A stretch of DNA of 34,835 bases from Alphaproteobacteria bacterium (GTDB taxonomy: Bacteria > Pseudomonadota > Alphaproteobacteria > Micavibrionales > Micavibrionaceae): positions 1-34,835 of the forward strand of contig WGMJ01000007.1 in assembly GCA_016125135.1 (NCBI GenBank), read 5' to 3'. Under the pieces are notes generated by a model that was given only the letters and a program-made list of their open reading frames with translations, had not been told where the DNA came from and did not search any database. Shown here piece by piece: positions 7,912 through 16,023 of this stretch (position 1 is the stretch's first letter; each line of letters starts with the position of its first letter). Both the position numbers and the translations under genes were made by a program.

Positions 7912-8898
7912 CTACACCTTGAAGTTAATCATTTGTTTCATAACCAGAATGCCCATGCCCATCCATATCAAGGCACCGGTTAAAAGCACTTTGCCGGTGG
8001 GTGTTGTAAAAAGAACATCCATATAATCGGGGTTGATCGCGTAAAGCCCGCCCGAAACAAGAAAGGGCAGCGCGCCAATAATGGCCGCAGAGGCTTTTGC
8101 TTCTGCCGAGAGAGCCTGCACTTTTCTTTTCAGGCGGAAGCGCGCGCGGATAACGCGGGATAGATTGCCAAGAACCTCCGAGAGGCTTGAGCCCGTCTGC
8201 TGTTGGATCGCAATCGCTGTTGCAAACATATTCATTTCAGGGATTGGCATACGGGTCGTGCCAGCCATTACGGCTTCGGCAAGGGGGGTGCCAAGTTTTT
8301 GTTGGTCGTAAATGCGACCCATAATTTGCCCCATCGGGCCGGTAAATTCGCGCGCCACCATCGAAACGGACTCGGCAATCGGCATGCCAGCCTTTAAAAG
8401 CCGTATCATCGCTTCAAGGGCATCGGCAAAGTCAGCTAGAAATTTTTTCTGCCGCCGTTGGGCAATTTTCTTCAGTACAAAACGCGGAAAGCCGAAAACG
8501 CCAACAATAGATAAAAGTATAACAATGATTTGCTGCGCATGCAGCACCGAGGAAAGCCCCGCAAAAAGCAGACCGGAGAGAAGGGAGAAAATCCAGAAGC
8601 GCAGCGGAGACATTTCAATTCCAGCCTGTAGCAAAAGCGGGCGCAATGTATCTTTTTTGCCGGTGTCCTTTTTCTGTTCCGAGTCTTTTAATTTCCTTGC
8701 CAGGCTGGCGCGGCGCTTGTCACGAAGCTGGCCTTCTGTTGCGGCGTTGTTGCCGGTAAAGGAATGCCCCTGAATGGTTGCAAAAATACGCTGCTTTGTT
8801 TCACGCTGGCGATTAAGGTTATAAACCAGATAAACAAGCAAGAGCCCGCCCACAAGGACGGTCATGGCCAGTGTAATGAAGAGGGCCGGTAAACTCAC
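7912..8898 (-). CDS. tadB: TadB, Tad pilus inner-membrane platform protein (type II secretion F family)
   Basis: 328 residues. An N-terminal membrane helix (about residues 5-27) is followed by a basic cytoplasmic linker rich in Lys/Arg, two adjacent membrane helices (~103-143), the T2SF domain (FADALEAMIRLLKAGMPIAES at ~162-182; IAIQQQTGSSLSEVLGNLSR at ~230-249) and two C-terminal membrane helices. It is the partner of TadC in the pilus assembly platform. Its start overlaps the end of cpaF by four bases (ATGA type), implying translational coupling. The paired platform proteins and order cpaF-tadB-tadC match Tad loci in other alphaproteobacteria. Confidence 0.94.
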   Translation of the reverse strand: MSLPALFITLAMTVLVGGLLLVYLVYNLNRQRETKQRIFATIQGHSFTGNNAATEGQLRDKRRASLARKLKDSEQKKDTGKKDTLRPLLLQAGIEMSPLRFWIFSLLSGLLFAGLSSVLHAQQIIVILLSIVGVFGFPRFVLKKIAQRRQKKFLADFADALEAMIRLLKAGMPIAESVSMVAREFTGPMGQIMGRIYDQQKLGTPLAEAVMAGTTRMPIPEMNMFATAIAIQQQTGSSLSEVLGNLSRVIRARFRLKRKVQALSAEAKASAAIIGALPFLVSGGLYAINPDYMDVLFTTPTGKVLLTGALIWMGMGILVMKQMINFKV

Positions 8899-10352
8899 GA
8901 ATAGGCCTCCTCCATCGCATCAAGAACCATTTGCTCGCAGCCATATTGGCGTGCTTTATCAAAGAATTTAGGGCGCAGCCCTGTGCAACGCTGCTGTGAT
9001 ATCAGCTTGCCCTTATTATCTTCGCCTGTAATATCCAGAACGAAGAGGTCCTGCATGGTAATTACTTCGCCTTCCATGCCTGTAATCTCGGAGACATGGG
9101 TTACTTTACGCGACCCGTCGCGCAAGCGCTGCACCTGAATAATAACATTGATGGCGGCAGAGATTTGCTCGCGCACGGCGATGGTCGGTATGTTCAGATT
9201 GCCCATAGCAATCATGTTTTCCATACGCGAGAGTGCCTCGCGCGGGTTGTTGGCGTGGACCGTGCCCATTGAGCCGTCATGGCCTGTATTCATGGCTTGC
9301 AGCAGGTCAAACGCCTCGGGGCCACGTACCTCACCCACAATGATGCGTTCGGGGCGCATACGCAAACAGTTGCGGACCAAGTCCCGCATGGTTACTTCGC
9401 CCACGCCCTCAAGGTTTGCGGGGCGCGTTTCTAGTCTGACAACGTGCGGCTGCTGTAATTGTAGTTCGCAAGCGTCTTCACAAGTCACAATGCGCTCGCC
9501 ATCTTCAATATAGCGCGTTAAACAGTTCAGCATTGTCGTTTTGCCAGAGCCTGTACCGCCGGAAATAAGAACATTGACGCGGCTACGGCCAATCGCCTTG
9601 ATGAGTTTGGCGCAATTAGGTGTCATCGAATTAAACTCAACCAGTTTTTCAATTGTCAGTTTTTCCCGCGTGAATTTACGGATGGTCATGGTCGGGCCAT
9701 CAACGGCAAGCGGCGGGATAATAACGTTTACACGGCTGCCATCAGGCAAGCGTGCATCACAAATAGGGGAGGCTTCATCAACGCGGCGGCCAATGGCCCC
9801 CACAATACGCTGACAAATGGTCAGCAAATGCTGGTTATCGCGGAAATGGATATCTGTTTTCTGGATCTTACCCTTGCGCTCAACATAAACCGTGCTCGGG
9901 CCGTTGATCATGATATCGGCAATACCATCTTCTGCGAGTAATGGCTCGAGCGGCCCAAAGCCGAGCATATCATCGGCGCATTCCTTGGCGATCTGTGCCA
10001 GTTCGCTAGGTGTCAGGTCAAGATTGCGGAAGCGGGCGATCTCTTCAACGGCTGTTTGCACTTCCTCGCGGGCTGACTTGGCTTCCATGCGCGCAAGGGC
10101 TTTTAAATCAATTCCGTCACGCAAATCACTCCAGATGCGTGAGCGCGCACGCTCTAGTCTTATGGCTGTTATAGGATCGGTTGGCGCTGGTGGTGGCGGC
10201 ACTGGCTCTGTGACCGTCTCGTGCTTGAAGCTTGGTGTGATATGCGGTTTTGTTTCCTGCATCTCTGCCGCTGGTGCTGTGCTTGCCTGCTCGGCAGGGG
10301 CGGGCTGCTTCGGCGGGTGAGAGTGAGATTGTTTTTTACCAAACCCTGACAT
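8895..10352 (-). CDS. cpaF: CpaF/TadA, Tad pilus assembly ATPase
   Basis: 485 residues. This is the hexameric secretion ATPase (GspE/VirB11 superfamily) that powers Flp pilus assembly from the cytoplasmic face. The first ~60 residues are Pro/Ala-rich and probably disordered. The N-terminal domain covers ~65-250 with a [20 protein letters not shown] block. The Walker A motif GGTGSGKT is at 265-272, an Asp-box-like region follows, the Walker B/His-box region contains [20 protein letters not shown] and [16 protein letters not shown], all intact. Its start is two bases after the cpaE stop, and it overlaps tadB by four bases. The order cpaE-cpaF-tadB-tadC is the standard one. Confidence 0.97.
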   Translation of the reverse strand: MSGFGKKQSHSHPPKQPAPAEQASTAPAAEMQETKPHITPSFKHETVTEPVPPPPAPTDPITAIRLERARSRIWSDLRDGIDLKALARMEAKSAREEVQTAVEEIARFRNLDLTPSELAQIAKECADDMLGFGPLEPLLAEDGIADIMINGPSTVYVERKGKIQKTDIHFRDNQHLLTICQRIVGAIGRRVDEASPICDARLPDGSRVNVIIPPLAVDGPTMTIRKFTREKLTIEKLVEFNSMTPNCAKLIKAIGRSRVNVLISGGTGSGKTTMLNCLTRYIEDGERIVTCEDACELQLQQPHVVRLETRPANLEGVGEVTMRDLVRNCLRMRPERIIVGEVRGPEAFDLLQAMNTGHDGSMGTVHANNPREALSRMENMIAMGNLNIPTIAVREQISAAINVIIQVQRLRDGSRKVTHVSEITGMEGEVITMQDLFVLDITGEDNKGKLISQQRCTGLRPKFFDKARQYGCEQMVLDAMEEAYS

Positions 10353-10354
10353 GG

Positions 10355-11602
10355 CTACCTGCCTTTATCTTTTGAAAACAGACCGCCTAACGAAAAACCT
10401 TTTGACGAGGCTTCCTTCTTTTTTTCCTGCGGATGTTTGCCAAGGATGGATTGTAATAGATGGTTGATCTGGGCTTCCAGCGCTTCACGTCCTTTCATAT
10501 TGAGAGGGGATTGGCCTTCAATTTCTGAAAGTGTGAATAATTTTGTGTCGTTGGTGATATAAGCGGCAGGTTTTTGTGGTAGGGCAGCCTCAATATCCTT
10601 ACGCGGGATATCGAAAGTTGATGATGTGCCTTCTTTGTTGATGACAATATGAACATGTTCTGTTTGTCCACCACGTAGGTCAGAAATCTCCTGATAAAGC
10701 GCCCGTGCGGCGCGAAGTGAGGGCAGCGTCGGTGTGGCGACAATAACAATATGTCCGCTTTTTTGTAGGGCGCGGCGCTGCAATTTATGGGCAATGCCTG
10801 AGAGATCAAGAAAAACATAAGGGTGGTTTTCCATTAGCCGGTTTAAAAGTAGTTCAGCATTTTCTTCATCAATTGAATCATCAAGCAATGTATCAAGCCC
10901 GCTGGCAAGTACAGATAGATTATCTGCCGCCTTTAAAACCATACGCTTTAGACTGTCGGGGTCATTTGTAACGGCTGCGCGTGCCGCTTGCTGCAATGTG
11001 GTGGAAGATTCAAGCCCCAGACTGACACAGGCGTAGGACCAGCCACCAGCCCAGTCGAGGAAAAGCGTTTTCTCATCGAAGTGTCCTGCATTGGCCTGCG
11101 CGGCGAGAAGGGCGAGTGTGCTGGTGCCTGTTCCACCTTTTGCACCGATAAAAGAAACTAGTGTGCTTTCTGTTGTACCAAGGCGCTGAATAAGTGTGCG
11201 GCCCATAACTTCGGCTAGCGTTTCGGCGGTAAGGGGCTTTACAAGATAATCACTCACACCCATATCGATAAGGCGACGATACAGGTAAACATCATTCACG
11301 GGGCCGATAATGATAGCAGCTGTATTGGCATCACAATGTTCTGCGAGCTGCTCGAGCTTTGCCGGAAAGCTTTCATCAATTGTATCTGTTTCAATGATAA
11401 CAAGATCAGGTGATTTGTGGGACTTATAGCGTTGAATGGCAGTCTCGACATTTCCTTCAACGGCTTGCATCTGAACACGGGCAAAGCGCCAGTCGTTTTT
11501 CAGTGCTTCGGCATGGGTCTTGAGTGCATCATCATGCACCACAAGTTCTATTCTTGCGGTGGGCAAAAGTGTTGCGATATTGTTTGCTTCGGTAAGTCCC
11601 AT
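10355..11602 (-). CDS. cpaE: CpaE/TadZ, receiver-like domain plus ParA/MinD-type ATPase domain
   Basis: 415 residues. Residues ~15-140 resemble a response-regulator receiver domain (ending DMGVSDYLVKPLTAETL), but the phospho-acceptor position in SPDLVIIETDT is Glu, so phosphorylation there is unlikely. Residues ~148-380 are a ParA/MinD-like domain with a deviant Walker A reading KGGTGTST: the leading signature Lys is present, the P-loop Lys is replaced, as is usual for CpaE-type proteins. The C-terminal ~40 residues are Lys/Ser-rich. In Tad systems CpaE/TadZ helps place the pilus machine at a cell pole. It is preceded by cpaD with a 31-base gap and leads directly into cpaF (two-base gap). Confidence 0.92.
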   Translation of the reverse strand: MGLTEANNIATLLPTARIELVVHDDALKTHAEALKNDWRFARVQMQAVEGNVETAIQRYKSHKSPDLVIIETDTIDESFPAKLEQLAEHCDANTAAIIIGPVNDVYLYRRLIDMGVSDYLVKPLTAETLAEVMGRTLIQRLGTTESTLVSFIGAKGGTGTSTLALLAAQANAGHFDEKTLFLDWAGGWSYACVSLGLESSTTLQQAARAAVTNDPDSLKRMVLKAADNLSVLASGLDTLLDDSIDEENAELLLNRLMENHPYVFLDLSGIAHKLQRRALQKSGHIVIVATPTLPSLRAARALYQEISDLRGGQTEHVHIVINKEGTSSTFDIPRKDIEAALPQKPAAYITNDTKLFTLSEIEGQSPLNMKGREALEAQINHLLQSILGKHPQEKKKEASSKGFSLGGLFSKDKGR

Positions 11603-11633
11603 ATCCCTGTTCCGGGCCGGATTTAACCAGCCA

Positions 11634-12302
11634 TTACTGTGTATTTGCGGACGATTCTAGCGGCGCTAATTGCTTGTTCGGCTTGTCGTCATAATACCCG
11701 CTGCCCTGTATCGCGTTTACAGTACGCCTTCCATCAATGCCTTCACCGCCTTGTGCGCGGCCTGTTAAATCACGCGGGTTGGCAATTTGACGTGCGATCT
11801 GTGCTTCAACGCTGCAGCCTATGTGGTAGCCATCAAGCTCTTCTGAAATGGTTTGGCCAGCGGCGAGCCCTAGCTCACGCCCTTCGCAAGCTGAAGGCGG
11901 CTTTGCTTCTGCAGTATCAAATGAAACCAGAATTTGGCCTGCACTGGCGTAATCATTTACAGGTAGCGCTTTAACGGCAATCTGGTGGATGCTACGCGTT
12001 CTTAAGCTGTTTGCAATTGAATTCCCCGCGAGCCGCGCCTGCTCAGCAGGATCGTTTGGCGCATGCGGGTTGTAAGTTGCGGTTATCACCATCGGGCCAG
12101 CGCCGATGCGCTCATATTCCGATGCAATAAAATTGAAATTCGCTTCATCGCCCATACTAACGGGGAAGCTATGGTCAAAAGTACCTTCATGTACTTCAAC
12201 ACGCTGTGGGATCAGTTCATTGGGTACATCCATACTTGCGCATGAAGCCAGCAGGCCCAGCGAGGAGAGGAGAAGCAGTGTATATTTAATTGAGTCGTTC
12301 AT
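11634..12302 (-). CDS. cpaD: CpaD-family Tad pilus lipoprotein
   Basis: 222 residues. The N-terminus is a lipoprotein signal peptide with lipobox LLASC, giving Cys21 as the lipidated residue. The mature part has the CpaD pattern (PQRVEVHEGTFDHSFPV, then AGPMVITATYNPHAPND, a central Cys-containing region, and NPRDLTGRAQGG). CpaD proteins are needed for the outer-membrane part of the Tad apparatus and sit with the CpaC secretin. The ATG lies 19 bases after the cpaC stop and the gene is 31 bases before cpaE. Two Cys in the mature domain (in SACEGRE and GCSVEAQ) could form a disulfide in the periplasm. Confidence 0.9.
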   Translation of the reverse strand: MNDSIKYTLLLLSSLGLLASCASMDVPNELIPQRVEVHEGTFDHSFPVSMGDEANFNFIASEYERIGAGPMVITATYNPHAPNDPAEQARLAGNSIANSLRTRSIHQIAVKALPVNDYASAGQILVSFDTAEAKPPSACEGRELGLAAGQTISEELDGYHIGCSVEAQIARQIANPRDLTGRAQGGEGIDGRRTVNAIQGSGYYDDKPNKQLAPLESSANTQ

Positions 12303-12321
12303 GTGCTTTATCGTACCATAA

Positions 12322-13773
12322 CTATTTCAGGATATAACCAGGAGCTTTTGTTGCGGCAAGGGCAGAGGCTGCATCATCCCCGTAGCGGTTTATCATGTTT
12401 TTCCGGAATGCTTTTTCCATGTGGTTGACCGGCTGTACCTTTCTAACGGAAGCTTGCCCTTTATCGGCATAGGGCTTCACCAGATAAGGCGTTACCACCA
12501 CAACTAGTTCGGTTTCGTCTTTTTCAAAAGAGCGTGATTTTACAAGGTCGCCGAGTACGGGCGTATTCTTGATGCCGGGTAGGCCCGACATACCCTTCAC
12601 GCTTTGTGATTTTATAAGGCCGGAGATCATCAGGCTTGCGCCGCTGCCCATTTCCACGGTTGTGGTTGTGCGGCGAACATCAAGGCCGGGTACTGTTGTA
12701 TCTTCCAGCTCAACCCCTTCTGTATAATCAAGGGATGAAACCTCGCTATCCATTTGTAAATTGATGCGGTCTTCATCCAGTACAACGGGTTTAAAGTTGA
12801 GAGACACGCCGAATTTACGGAATTTAATTGTCAAGTTCCCGTCCTGATCACGGCCAGACGGGTACGGGAATTCACCACCTGCAAGAAAGCCTGCTTCTTC
12901 ACCGGAAATGGCAGTCAGGTTTGGCTCGGCAAGGATTTTTACGAGCCCGTCTGATTCAAGCGCGTTCAAGAGTACTTCAATAAAGCCGATACCTGCAACG
13001 CCTGTATCAAAAACCAGACGGCCAACACCGAAGGGATCTTCTGTAAGGCCTGTTAGCGAGTTTACACCTAAAGCGCCTGTGGCTGTGCTGCCGAGCGAGT
13101 TCAACCCGTTGCGGCCGAAGAGGGAGTTTGTCCCTTCACGCGGATCGTTGATGCTGGTTTCTGTGCCAAGCTCTCGCAAAATCTGGCGTGTGGCTTCAAT
13201 AATACGGACGCGTAACATAACCTGTTGTTCGCCATCAACACTTAAGAGGTTCTGGATAAAATTATCAGGGTTCTCTGTGCCGCCTTTGGCATCAATGTGG
13301 CCGGCAACAAAGCGCACGACCTTTTCAGCCGTAGCGGGTGTAGAAACTTTTCCTGTTAATACAAGGCGGTCACCGATGGTTTTAACCTGCACTTCCTTTT
13401 CGCGTGGGAAAAGCTTGCGGATATTTTCTTCAACGGCATCCGTATCAATACCGACATGGACGTTGTACTGCGATAGTATTTCACCCGTAGCATCAAGCGT
13501 AATAATATTTGTATCGCCCAGCTTCATGCCCACGACATAAAGTTTATCGGCTTGAATGGCTGTAACTTCGGCTATAGCAGGGTCTGCTACCATAATGTCT
13601 GACACCATGCCGGGGAGCGTCACCATTTTTGCTTTGCCGAGTGTGAGAGCCAAAAATTTGTCGGCCTTGTCAGCAGCGCTCGCAAGGTTTTCTTTTGAAG
13701 CAAAAGCATGGCCTCCCGCTAAAAGCAGGATGGCAATGGCGCAAAGTCTGATCAGATTAGCGTATATTTGCAT
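12322..13773 (-). CDS. cpaC: CpaC/RcpA, Tad pilus outer-membrane secretin
   Basis: 483 residues from the chosen ATG at 13773. Earlier in-frame starts exist (13827, 13785), but the 13773 start gives a clean signal peptide (MQIYANLIRLCAIAILLLAG, Ala-x-Ala cleavage near AFA) and a GGGGTG ribosome-binding site. An N-terminal pilus/secretin domain (~40-130; TLGKAKMVTLPGMVSDIMVA) is followed by a BON-like segment, and the secretin channel domain covers ~250-445 (VSLNFKPVVLDEDRINLQ, the VPGLDVRRTTTTVEM block, GLPGIKNTPVLGDLVKS, LVVVVTPYLVKP). It forms the channel through which the pilus leaves the cell. The start overlaps the end of cpaB by 17 bases. Confidence 0.95.
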   Translation of the reverse strand: MQIYANLIRLCAIAILLLAGGHAFASKENLASAADKADKFLALTLGKAKMVTLPGMVSDIMVADPAIAEVTAIQADKLYVVGMKLGDTNIITLDATGEILSQYNVHVGIDTDAVEENIRKLFPREKEVQVKTIGDRLVLTGKVSTPATAEKVVRFVAGHIDAKGGTENPDNFIQNLLSVDGEQQVMLRVRIIEATRQILRELGTETSINDPREGTNSLFGRNGLNSLGSTATGALGVNSLTGLTEDPFGVGRLVFDTGVAGIGFIEVLLNALESDGLVKILAEPNLTAISGEEAGFLAGGEFPYPSGRDQDGNLTIKFRKFGVSLNFKPVVLDEDRINLQMDSEVSSLDYTEGVELEDTTVPGLDVRRTTTTVEMGSGASLMISGLIKSQSVKGMSGLPGIKNTPVLGDLVKSRSFEKDETELVVVVTPYLVKPYADKGQASVRKVQPVNHMEKAFRKNMINRYGDDAASALAATKAPGYILK

Positions 13774-14605
13774 TACGCACCCCATCTTGTGAGAAAATTC
13801 TAACGGTACGGCTATCGGCCGAGCCACGTTTCTTAAGTTCTGTAACCCTGTTCAGTGTCGGGCTGGTTTCAACATCTGTTGTGAGGGGCGGTACAAGGCT
13901 TGTTATCGCTTCTTTATCGCCAACGGGGCGCAGTGCAAGGCTTAGTTCACCAAGTGATGTTGCAAGCGCAAGTTTCTCGGCTTCTTTTGGTGTTACCTGC
14001 AGCGTTACTGTTTTTGCAATTTTTGCGTTTGTGTCTTCTTTACGGGCTGTCTGGTCAATGGCCAGCACCATGATGTTCTCGAGAATTGTTTCACTGGTGA
14101 ATTTATTGACGAATGTTTGAACAGAATTATTTTGTGAAACACCGTCAACACGCAGCTGATGGGTAAGGATGATATCAACATAATCACCGGGTGATATAAA
14201 GCCACCTACCATTTTCTCGGCGGCGGTTTTAATAGCAACGGCGCGCATGCCGTTTTCCATGCGTGTTGCTAACGGGTTGCCCTGACCACTTGAAATAAAA
14301 GCGCTACGTGTAATGGGCTCGCCCATAGCAACATCACGTTTCAGCCGACCAGTAGCGGCATCAAAAGCTTCCTGATCTTTCTGCTGGATAATAGAGCCGG
14401 GAATAATATTCTTTTGTGACCATTGTTTCCATTCAACATCTTCGGGCTTCAAGTCTTTGCCCGCGACAAGATCTGCTGTTGCTACAAGAATATTGGCGCT
14501 GGCTTCTTTTTTGCCCGCGCTTTTTATAGCAGCACTTACCAGCATGGCTACAAGAAGTGCCACGGCTAGTCCGCCACCAATAACGATCATCATGTTTCTG
14601 TTCAT
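13757..14605 (-). CDS. cpaB: CpaB/RcpC, periplasmic Tad pilus protein with SAF domain
   Basis: 282 residues. One N-terminal membrane helix (residues ~5-27) anchors it, followed by a SAF-type domain at ~38-100 (ILVATADLVAGKDLKPEDVEW; a VAMGEPITRSAFI segment) and the RcpC/CpaB domain (~115-240; AVAIKTAAEKMVGGFISPGD, YVDIILTHQL, TVTLQVTPKEAEKLALA). CpaB proteins bridge the inner-membrane machine and the secretin, possibly through peptidoglycan. The gene begins 105 bases after the cpaA stop, the largest gap within the assembly-gene part of this arm. The Shine-Dalgarno is probably GGGGA nine bases before the ATG. It overlaps cpaC by 17 bases. Confidence 0.94.
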   Translation of the reverse strand: MNRNMMIVIGGGLAVALLVAMLVSAAIKSAGKKEASANILVATADLVAGKDLKPEDVEWKQWSQKNIIPGSIIQQKDQEAFDAATGRLKRDVAMGEPITRSAFISSGQGNPLATRMENGMRAVAIKTAAEKMVGGFISPGDYVDIILTHQLRVDGVSQNNSVQTFVNKFTSETILENIMVLAIDQTARKEDTNAKIAKTVTLQVTPKEAEKLALATSLGELSLALRPVGDKEAITSLVPPLTTDVETSPTLNRVTELKKRGSADSRTVRIFSQDGVRNANIR

Positions 14606-14710
14606 CGATCAATTCCCCGAATGGGGTAGAGGTAAGAATACGCTTGAGAAAAGCTTTTACTCCACACTCACAACTACCCCGAAACCTGTAATAAAACGTT
14701 AATCTGTACG

Positions 14711-15250
14711 CTATTGCGCTAAAAACGCGGTTGCCGACGGGGCGTAATACCCCAAATGCACAAACGCGAATATTGTGCCTAATGCAATGGCTATGCCATA
14801 TGGGACAATGCTTTTTCCAGAATATATCTCCTGGAGCCATTTGCTATTATTTGCGGGTAAAATATTTTTCTTCTTCAGAAATATGGTAAAAATCCCCAGA
14901 AGTCCGCCAAGTAGCGCAGTGTAAAATGCAAAGGCCATCAGGTCGCCTAGTGGAAACCAAAGCGCTGCCGCCGTGGCAAATTTTGAATCGCCCGCACCAA
15001 AAGTGCCGAACGTATATATAAGTGCCGTCACGCCAAAAACAATAAGCGCCGAAGCAAGGTGCGGTATGACCCAGTCAAGAAAATCGCTAAAGCCTGTTAT
15101 GAGCATCACAATGAATGCAGCGGGAATAAAAAGCCCCGCAAGCACAGCCACAATACGATTTGGAATTTCCATCTTCATATAATCTTGTGCCGCCGCCCAA
15201 AGGCACAGCAAGCTTGTAAGAAGTATAATAAGAGAAATAAAAATCGACAT
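14711..15250 (-). CDS. cpaA: CpaA/TadV, type IV prepilin peptidase
   Basis: 179 residues, almost all hydrophobic with about six predicted membrane helices. The two aspartates of the TadV/GspO aspartic peptidases are visible: one in AAAQDYMKMEIPN near residue 23 and one in the GAGDSK motif near residue 86. It cleaves the leader of Flp and the pseudopilins at the inner membrane. Unlike GspO/PilD it lacks the extra N-terminal methylase part, as is normal for the Tad enzymes. It starts 20 bases downstream of the terminator that follows flp, with a poor ribosome-binding site, so its expression is likely to be much lower than that of the pilin. Confidence 0.93.
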   Translation of the reverse strand: MSIFISLIILLTSLLCLWAAAQDYMKMEIPNRIVAVLAGLFIPAAFIVMLITGFSDFLDWVIPHLASALIVFGVTALIYTFGTFGAGDSKFATAAALWFPLGDLMAFAFYTALLGGLLGIFTIFLKKKNILPANNSKWLQEIYSGKSIVPYGIAIALGTIFAFVHLGYYAPSATAFLAQ

Positions 15251-15270
15251 GGTTATAATTTCATTTCATA

Positions 15271-15302
15271 AAAAACCCACCCCGATGAACACGGGGCGGG
15301 TT
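15271..15302 (-). terminator. Intrinsic terminator between flp and cpaA
   Basis: Read on the - strand, an 11-base-pair stem (AACCCGCCCCG with CGGGGTGGGTT, one G-U pair), a seven-base loop and a run of six T follow the flp stop by 17 bases. It should end most flp transcripts before cpaA; read-through would feed the assembly genes. Confidence 0.85.
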
Positions 15303-15319
15303 CTCTTGTGAGGTTAATT

Positions 15320-15508
15320 TTAGTTGGCAGCGTCTGCCAGTGTTGTTTCCATGTCTGTGAACAATGTATTCAACTGATCACCGAATGCTACAACCGCAGC
15401 CGCAATTGCAAGCGCAATGCCTGCCGCAATTAGCCCGTATTCAATAGCTGTCGCGCCTTCTTCTTTTTTGAAATAGGCTTCTTTCCATGCAAGTAACTTC
15501 AGCATCAT
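15320..15508 (-). CDS. flp: Flp major pilin
   Basis: 62 residues, the normal Flp size. The leader MMLKLLAWKEAYFKKEEG ends in Gly and is followed by ATAIEYGLIAAGIALAI, with the Glu-Tyr pair at mature positions five and six that defines Flp pilins, and a single membrane helix that packs in the filament core. CpaA should cut after that Gly. The gene begins with two consecutive ATG codons; AGGAG lies eight bases before the first. It is the only Flp pilin gene in the window. It has its own upstream region with CtrA-like half-sites and is followed directly by a terminator, the pattern expected for a structural protein needed in large amounts. Confidence 0.96.
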   Translation of the reverse strand: MMLKLLAWKEAYFKKEEGATAIEYGLIAAGIALAIAAAVVAFGDQLNTLFTDMETTLADAAN

Positions 15509-15592
15509 GTAGTTTGCTCCTGTTTGTGATTAATTAGTTTTTGTAGATAGCGGTTGAACCCCCAACCTTCTCTTAGCTTAGCGCAGTTCGTT

Positions 15593-15608
15593 TTAAGTTG
15601 AAGTTAAA
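15593..15608. promoter_or_regulatory. CtrA-like box upstream of flp
   Basis: TTAA-GTTGAAG-TTAAA matches the alphaproteobacterial CtrA consensus TTAA-N7-TTAA(C) except for the last base. It lies about 85 bases upstream of the flp start, a suitable distance for a CtrA-controlled promoter. In Caulobacter the equivalent pilin gene pilA is CtrA-activated. A third TTAA half-site follows at 15616. Confidence 0.6.
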
Positions 15609-15623
15609 CATTTCATTAACTTC
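15600..15623. promoter_or_regulatory. Inverted repeat upstream of flp
   Basis: GAAGTTAA, eight bases, TTAACTTC: a perfect eight-base inverted repeat overlapping the CtrA-like box. It could be an extra CtrA half-site pair (N8 spacing) or an operator for another dimeric regulator of the pilin gene. Confidence 0.45.
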
Positions 15624-15675
15624 GCTCAAATTTTAGGCAAATATTAAGTGATTTATGGATCAGTGTTTCGGGCAT

Positions 15676-15703
15676 AAAAAAAGCGCCTGTTTGGCGCTTT
15701 TTT
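15676..15703 (-). terminator. Intrinsic terminator after rpmG
   Basis: A-rich run, GCGCC, five-base loop, GGCGC and a T run form a symmetrical 11-pair stem 17 bases after the rpmG stop (- strand). It separates the ribosomal-protein transcript from the flp upstream region and could work in both directions. Confidence 0.88.
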
Positions 15704-15719
15704 ATCAGTAAGAAGAATA

Positions 15720-15947
15720 TTAGTTCTTCTTCGAAGGAGGCATTTTCTTTTCTTCGAAATCACAATGGCAGCCCAGCTTGCCTGTTTCAGGGTTGATCGC
15801 ACGTGGGTCATACTTACGTGCTTTCAGTTTCTCTGTAACGTTCTTCGGGTTTTTCCCTGCATAGTATGTATAGCCTGTTAGCTCGCCCTTGGCGTTCTTG
15901 CCAGTGCTGACGAGGCGGACTTTAACGGTTGCTTCTTTCTTTGCCAT
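15720..15947 (-). CDS. rpmG: Ribosomal protein L33 with enlarged loops
   Basis: 75 residues; bacterial L33 is usually about 50-55. The core is recognisable: TVKVRLVSTG, TYYAGKNPKNVTEKLKARKYDPR, and a basic FEEKKM near the end. Two insertions account for the extra length: about seven residues after the first strand (KNAKGELT) and about ten residues before the last strand (INPETGKLGCHC). The C-x-C in the second insert is not the four-Cys zinc pattern of zinc-binding L33, so metal binding is uncertain. The protein sits near the E site of the large ribosomal subunit. It has its own promoter in the 76-base gap after the RNB paralogue and its own terminator. Confidence 0.88.
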   Translation of the reverse strand: MAKKEATVKVRLVSTGKNAKGELTGYTYYAGKNPKNVTEKLKARKYDPRAINPETGKLGCHCDFEEKKMPPSKKN

Positions 15948-15976
15948 AATTCACTCTCTTGTACGAATTCTGCCGT

Positions 15977-16006
15977 AAACTAGGGAAAATACCCCCTCTG
16001 TGTCAA
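15977..16006 (-). promoter_or_regulatory. Promoter of rpmG
   Basis: On the - strand: TTGACA at 16006-16001 preceded by C, a 17-base spacer, then CTAGTT at 15983-15978 (TAGTTT with an 18-base spacer). The -35 is perfect; the -10 is weaker. The spacer contains GGGTATTTT in exactly the same register as in the rpsD promoter. The -10 lies 30 bases from the rpmG ATG. Confidence 0.65.
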
Positions 16007-16023
16007 GGGGATTCAGCCTAAAA

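Noticed and set aside
12908-13540. 210-codon open frame on the + strand inside cpaC
   Set aside because: It is antisense to a clear secretin gene, Ser/Pro/Arg-rich in the way of a shadow frame, and has no recognisable domain. The same applies to open frames at 8312-8773 (inside tadB), 9892-10320 (inside cpaF) and 21422-21835 (inside topA).
14615-14626. CCCC-ATTC-GGGG hairpin covering the cpaB ribosome-binding site
   Set aside because: Only four base pairs; too weak to claim translational control.
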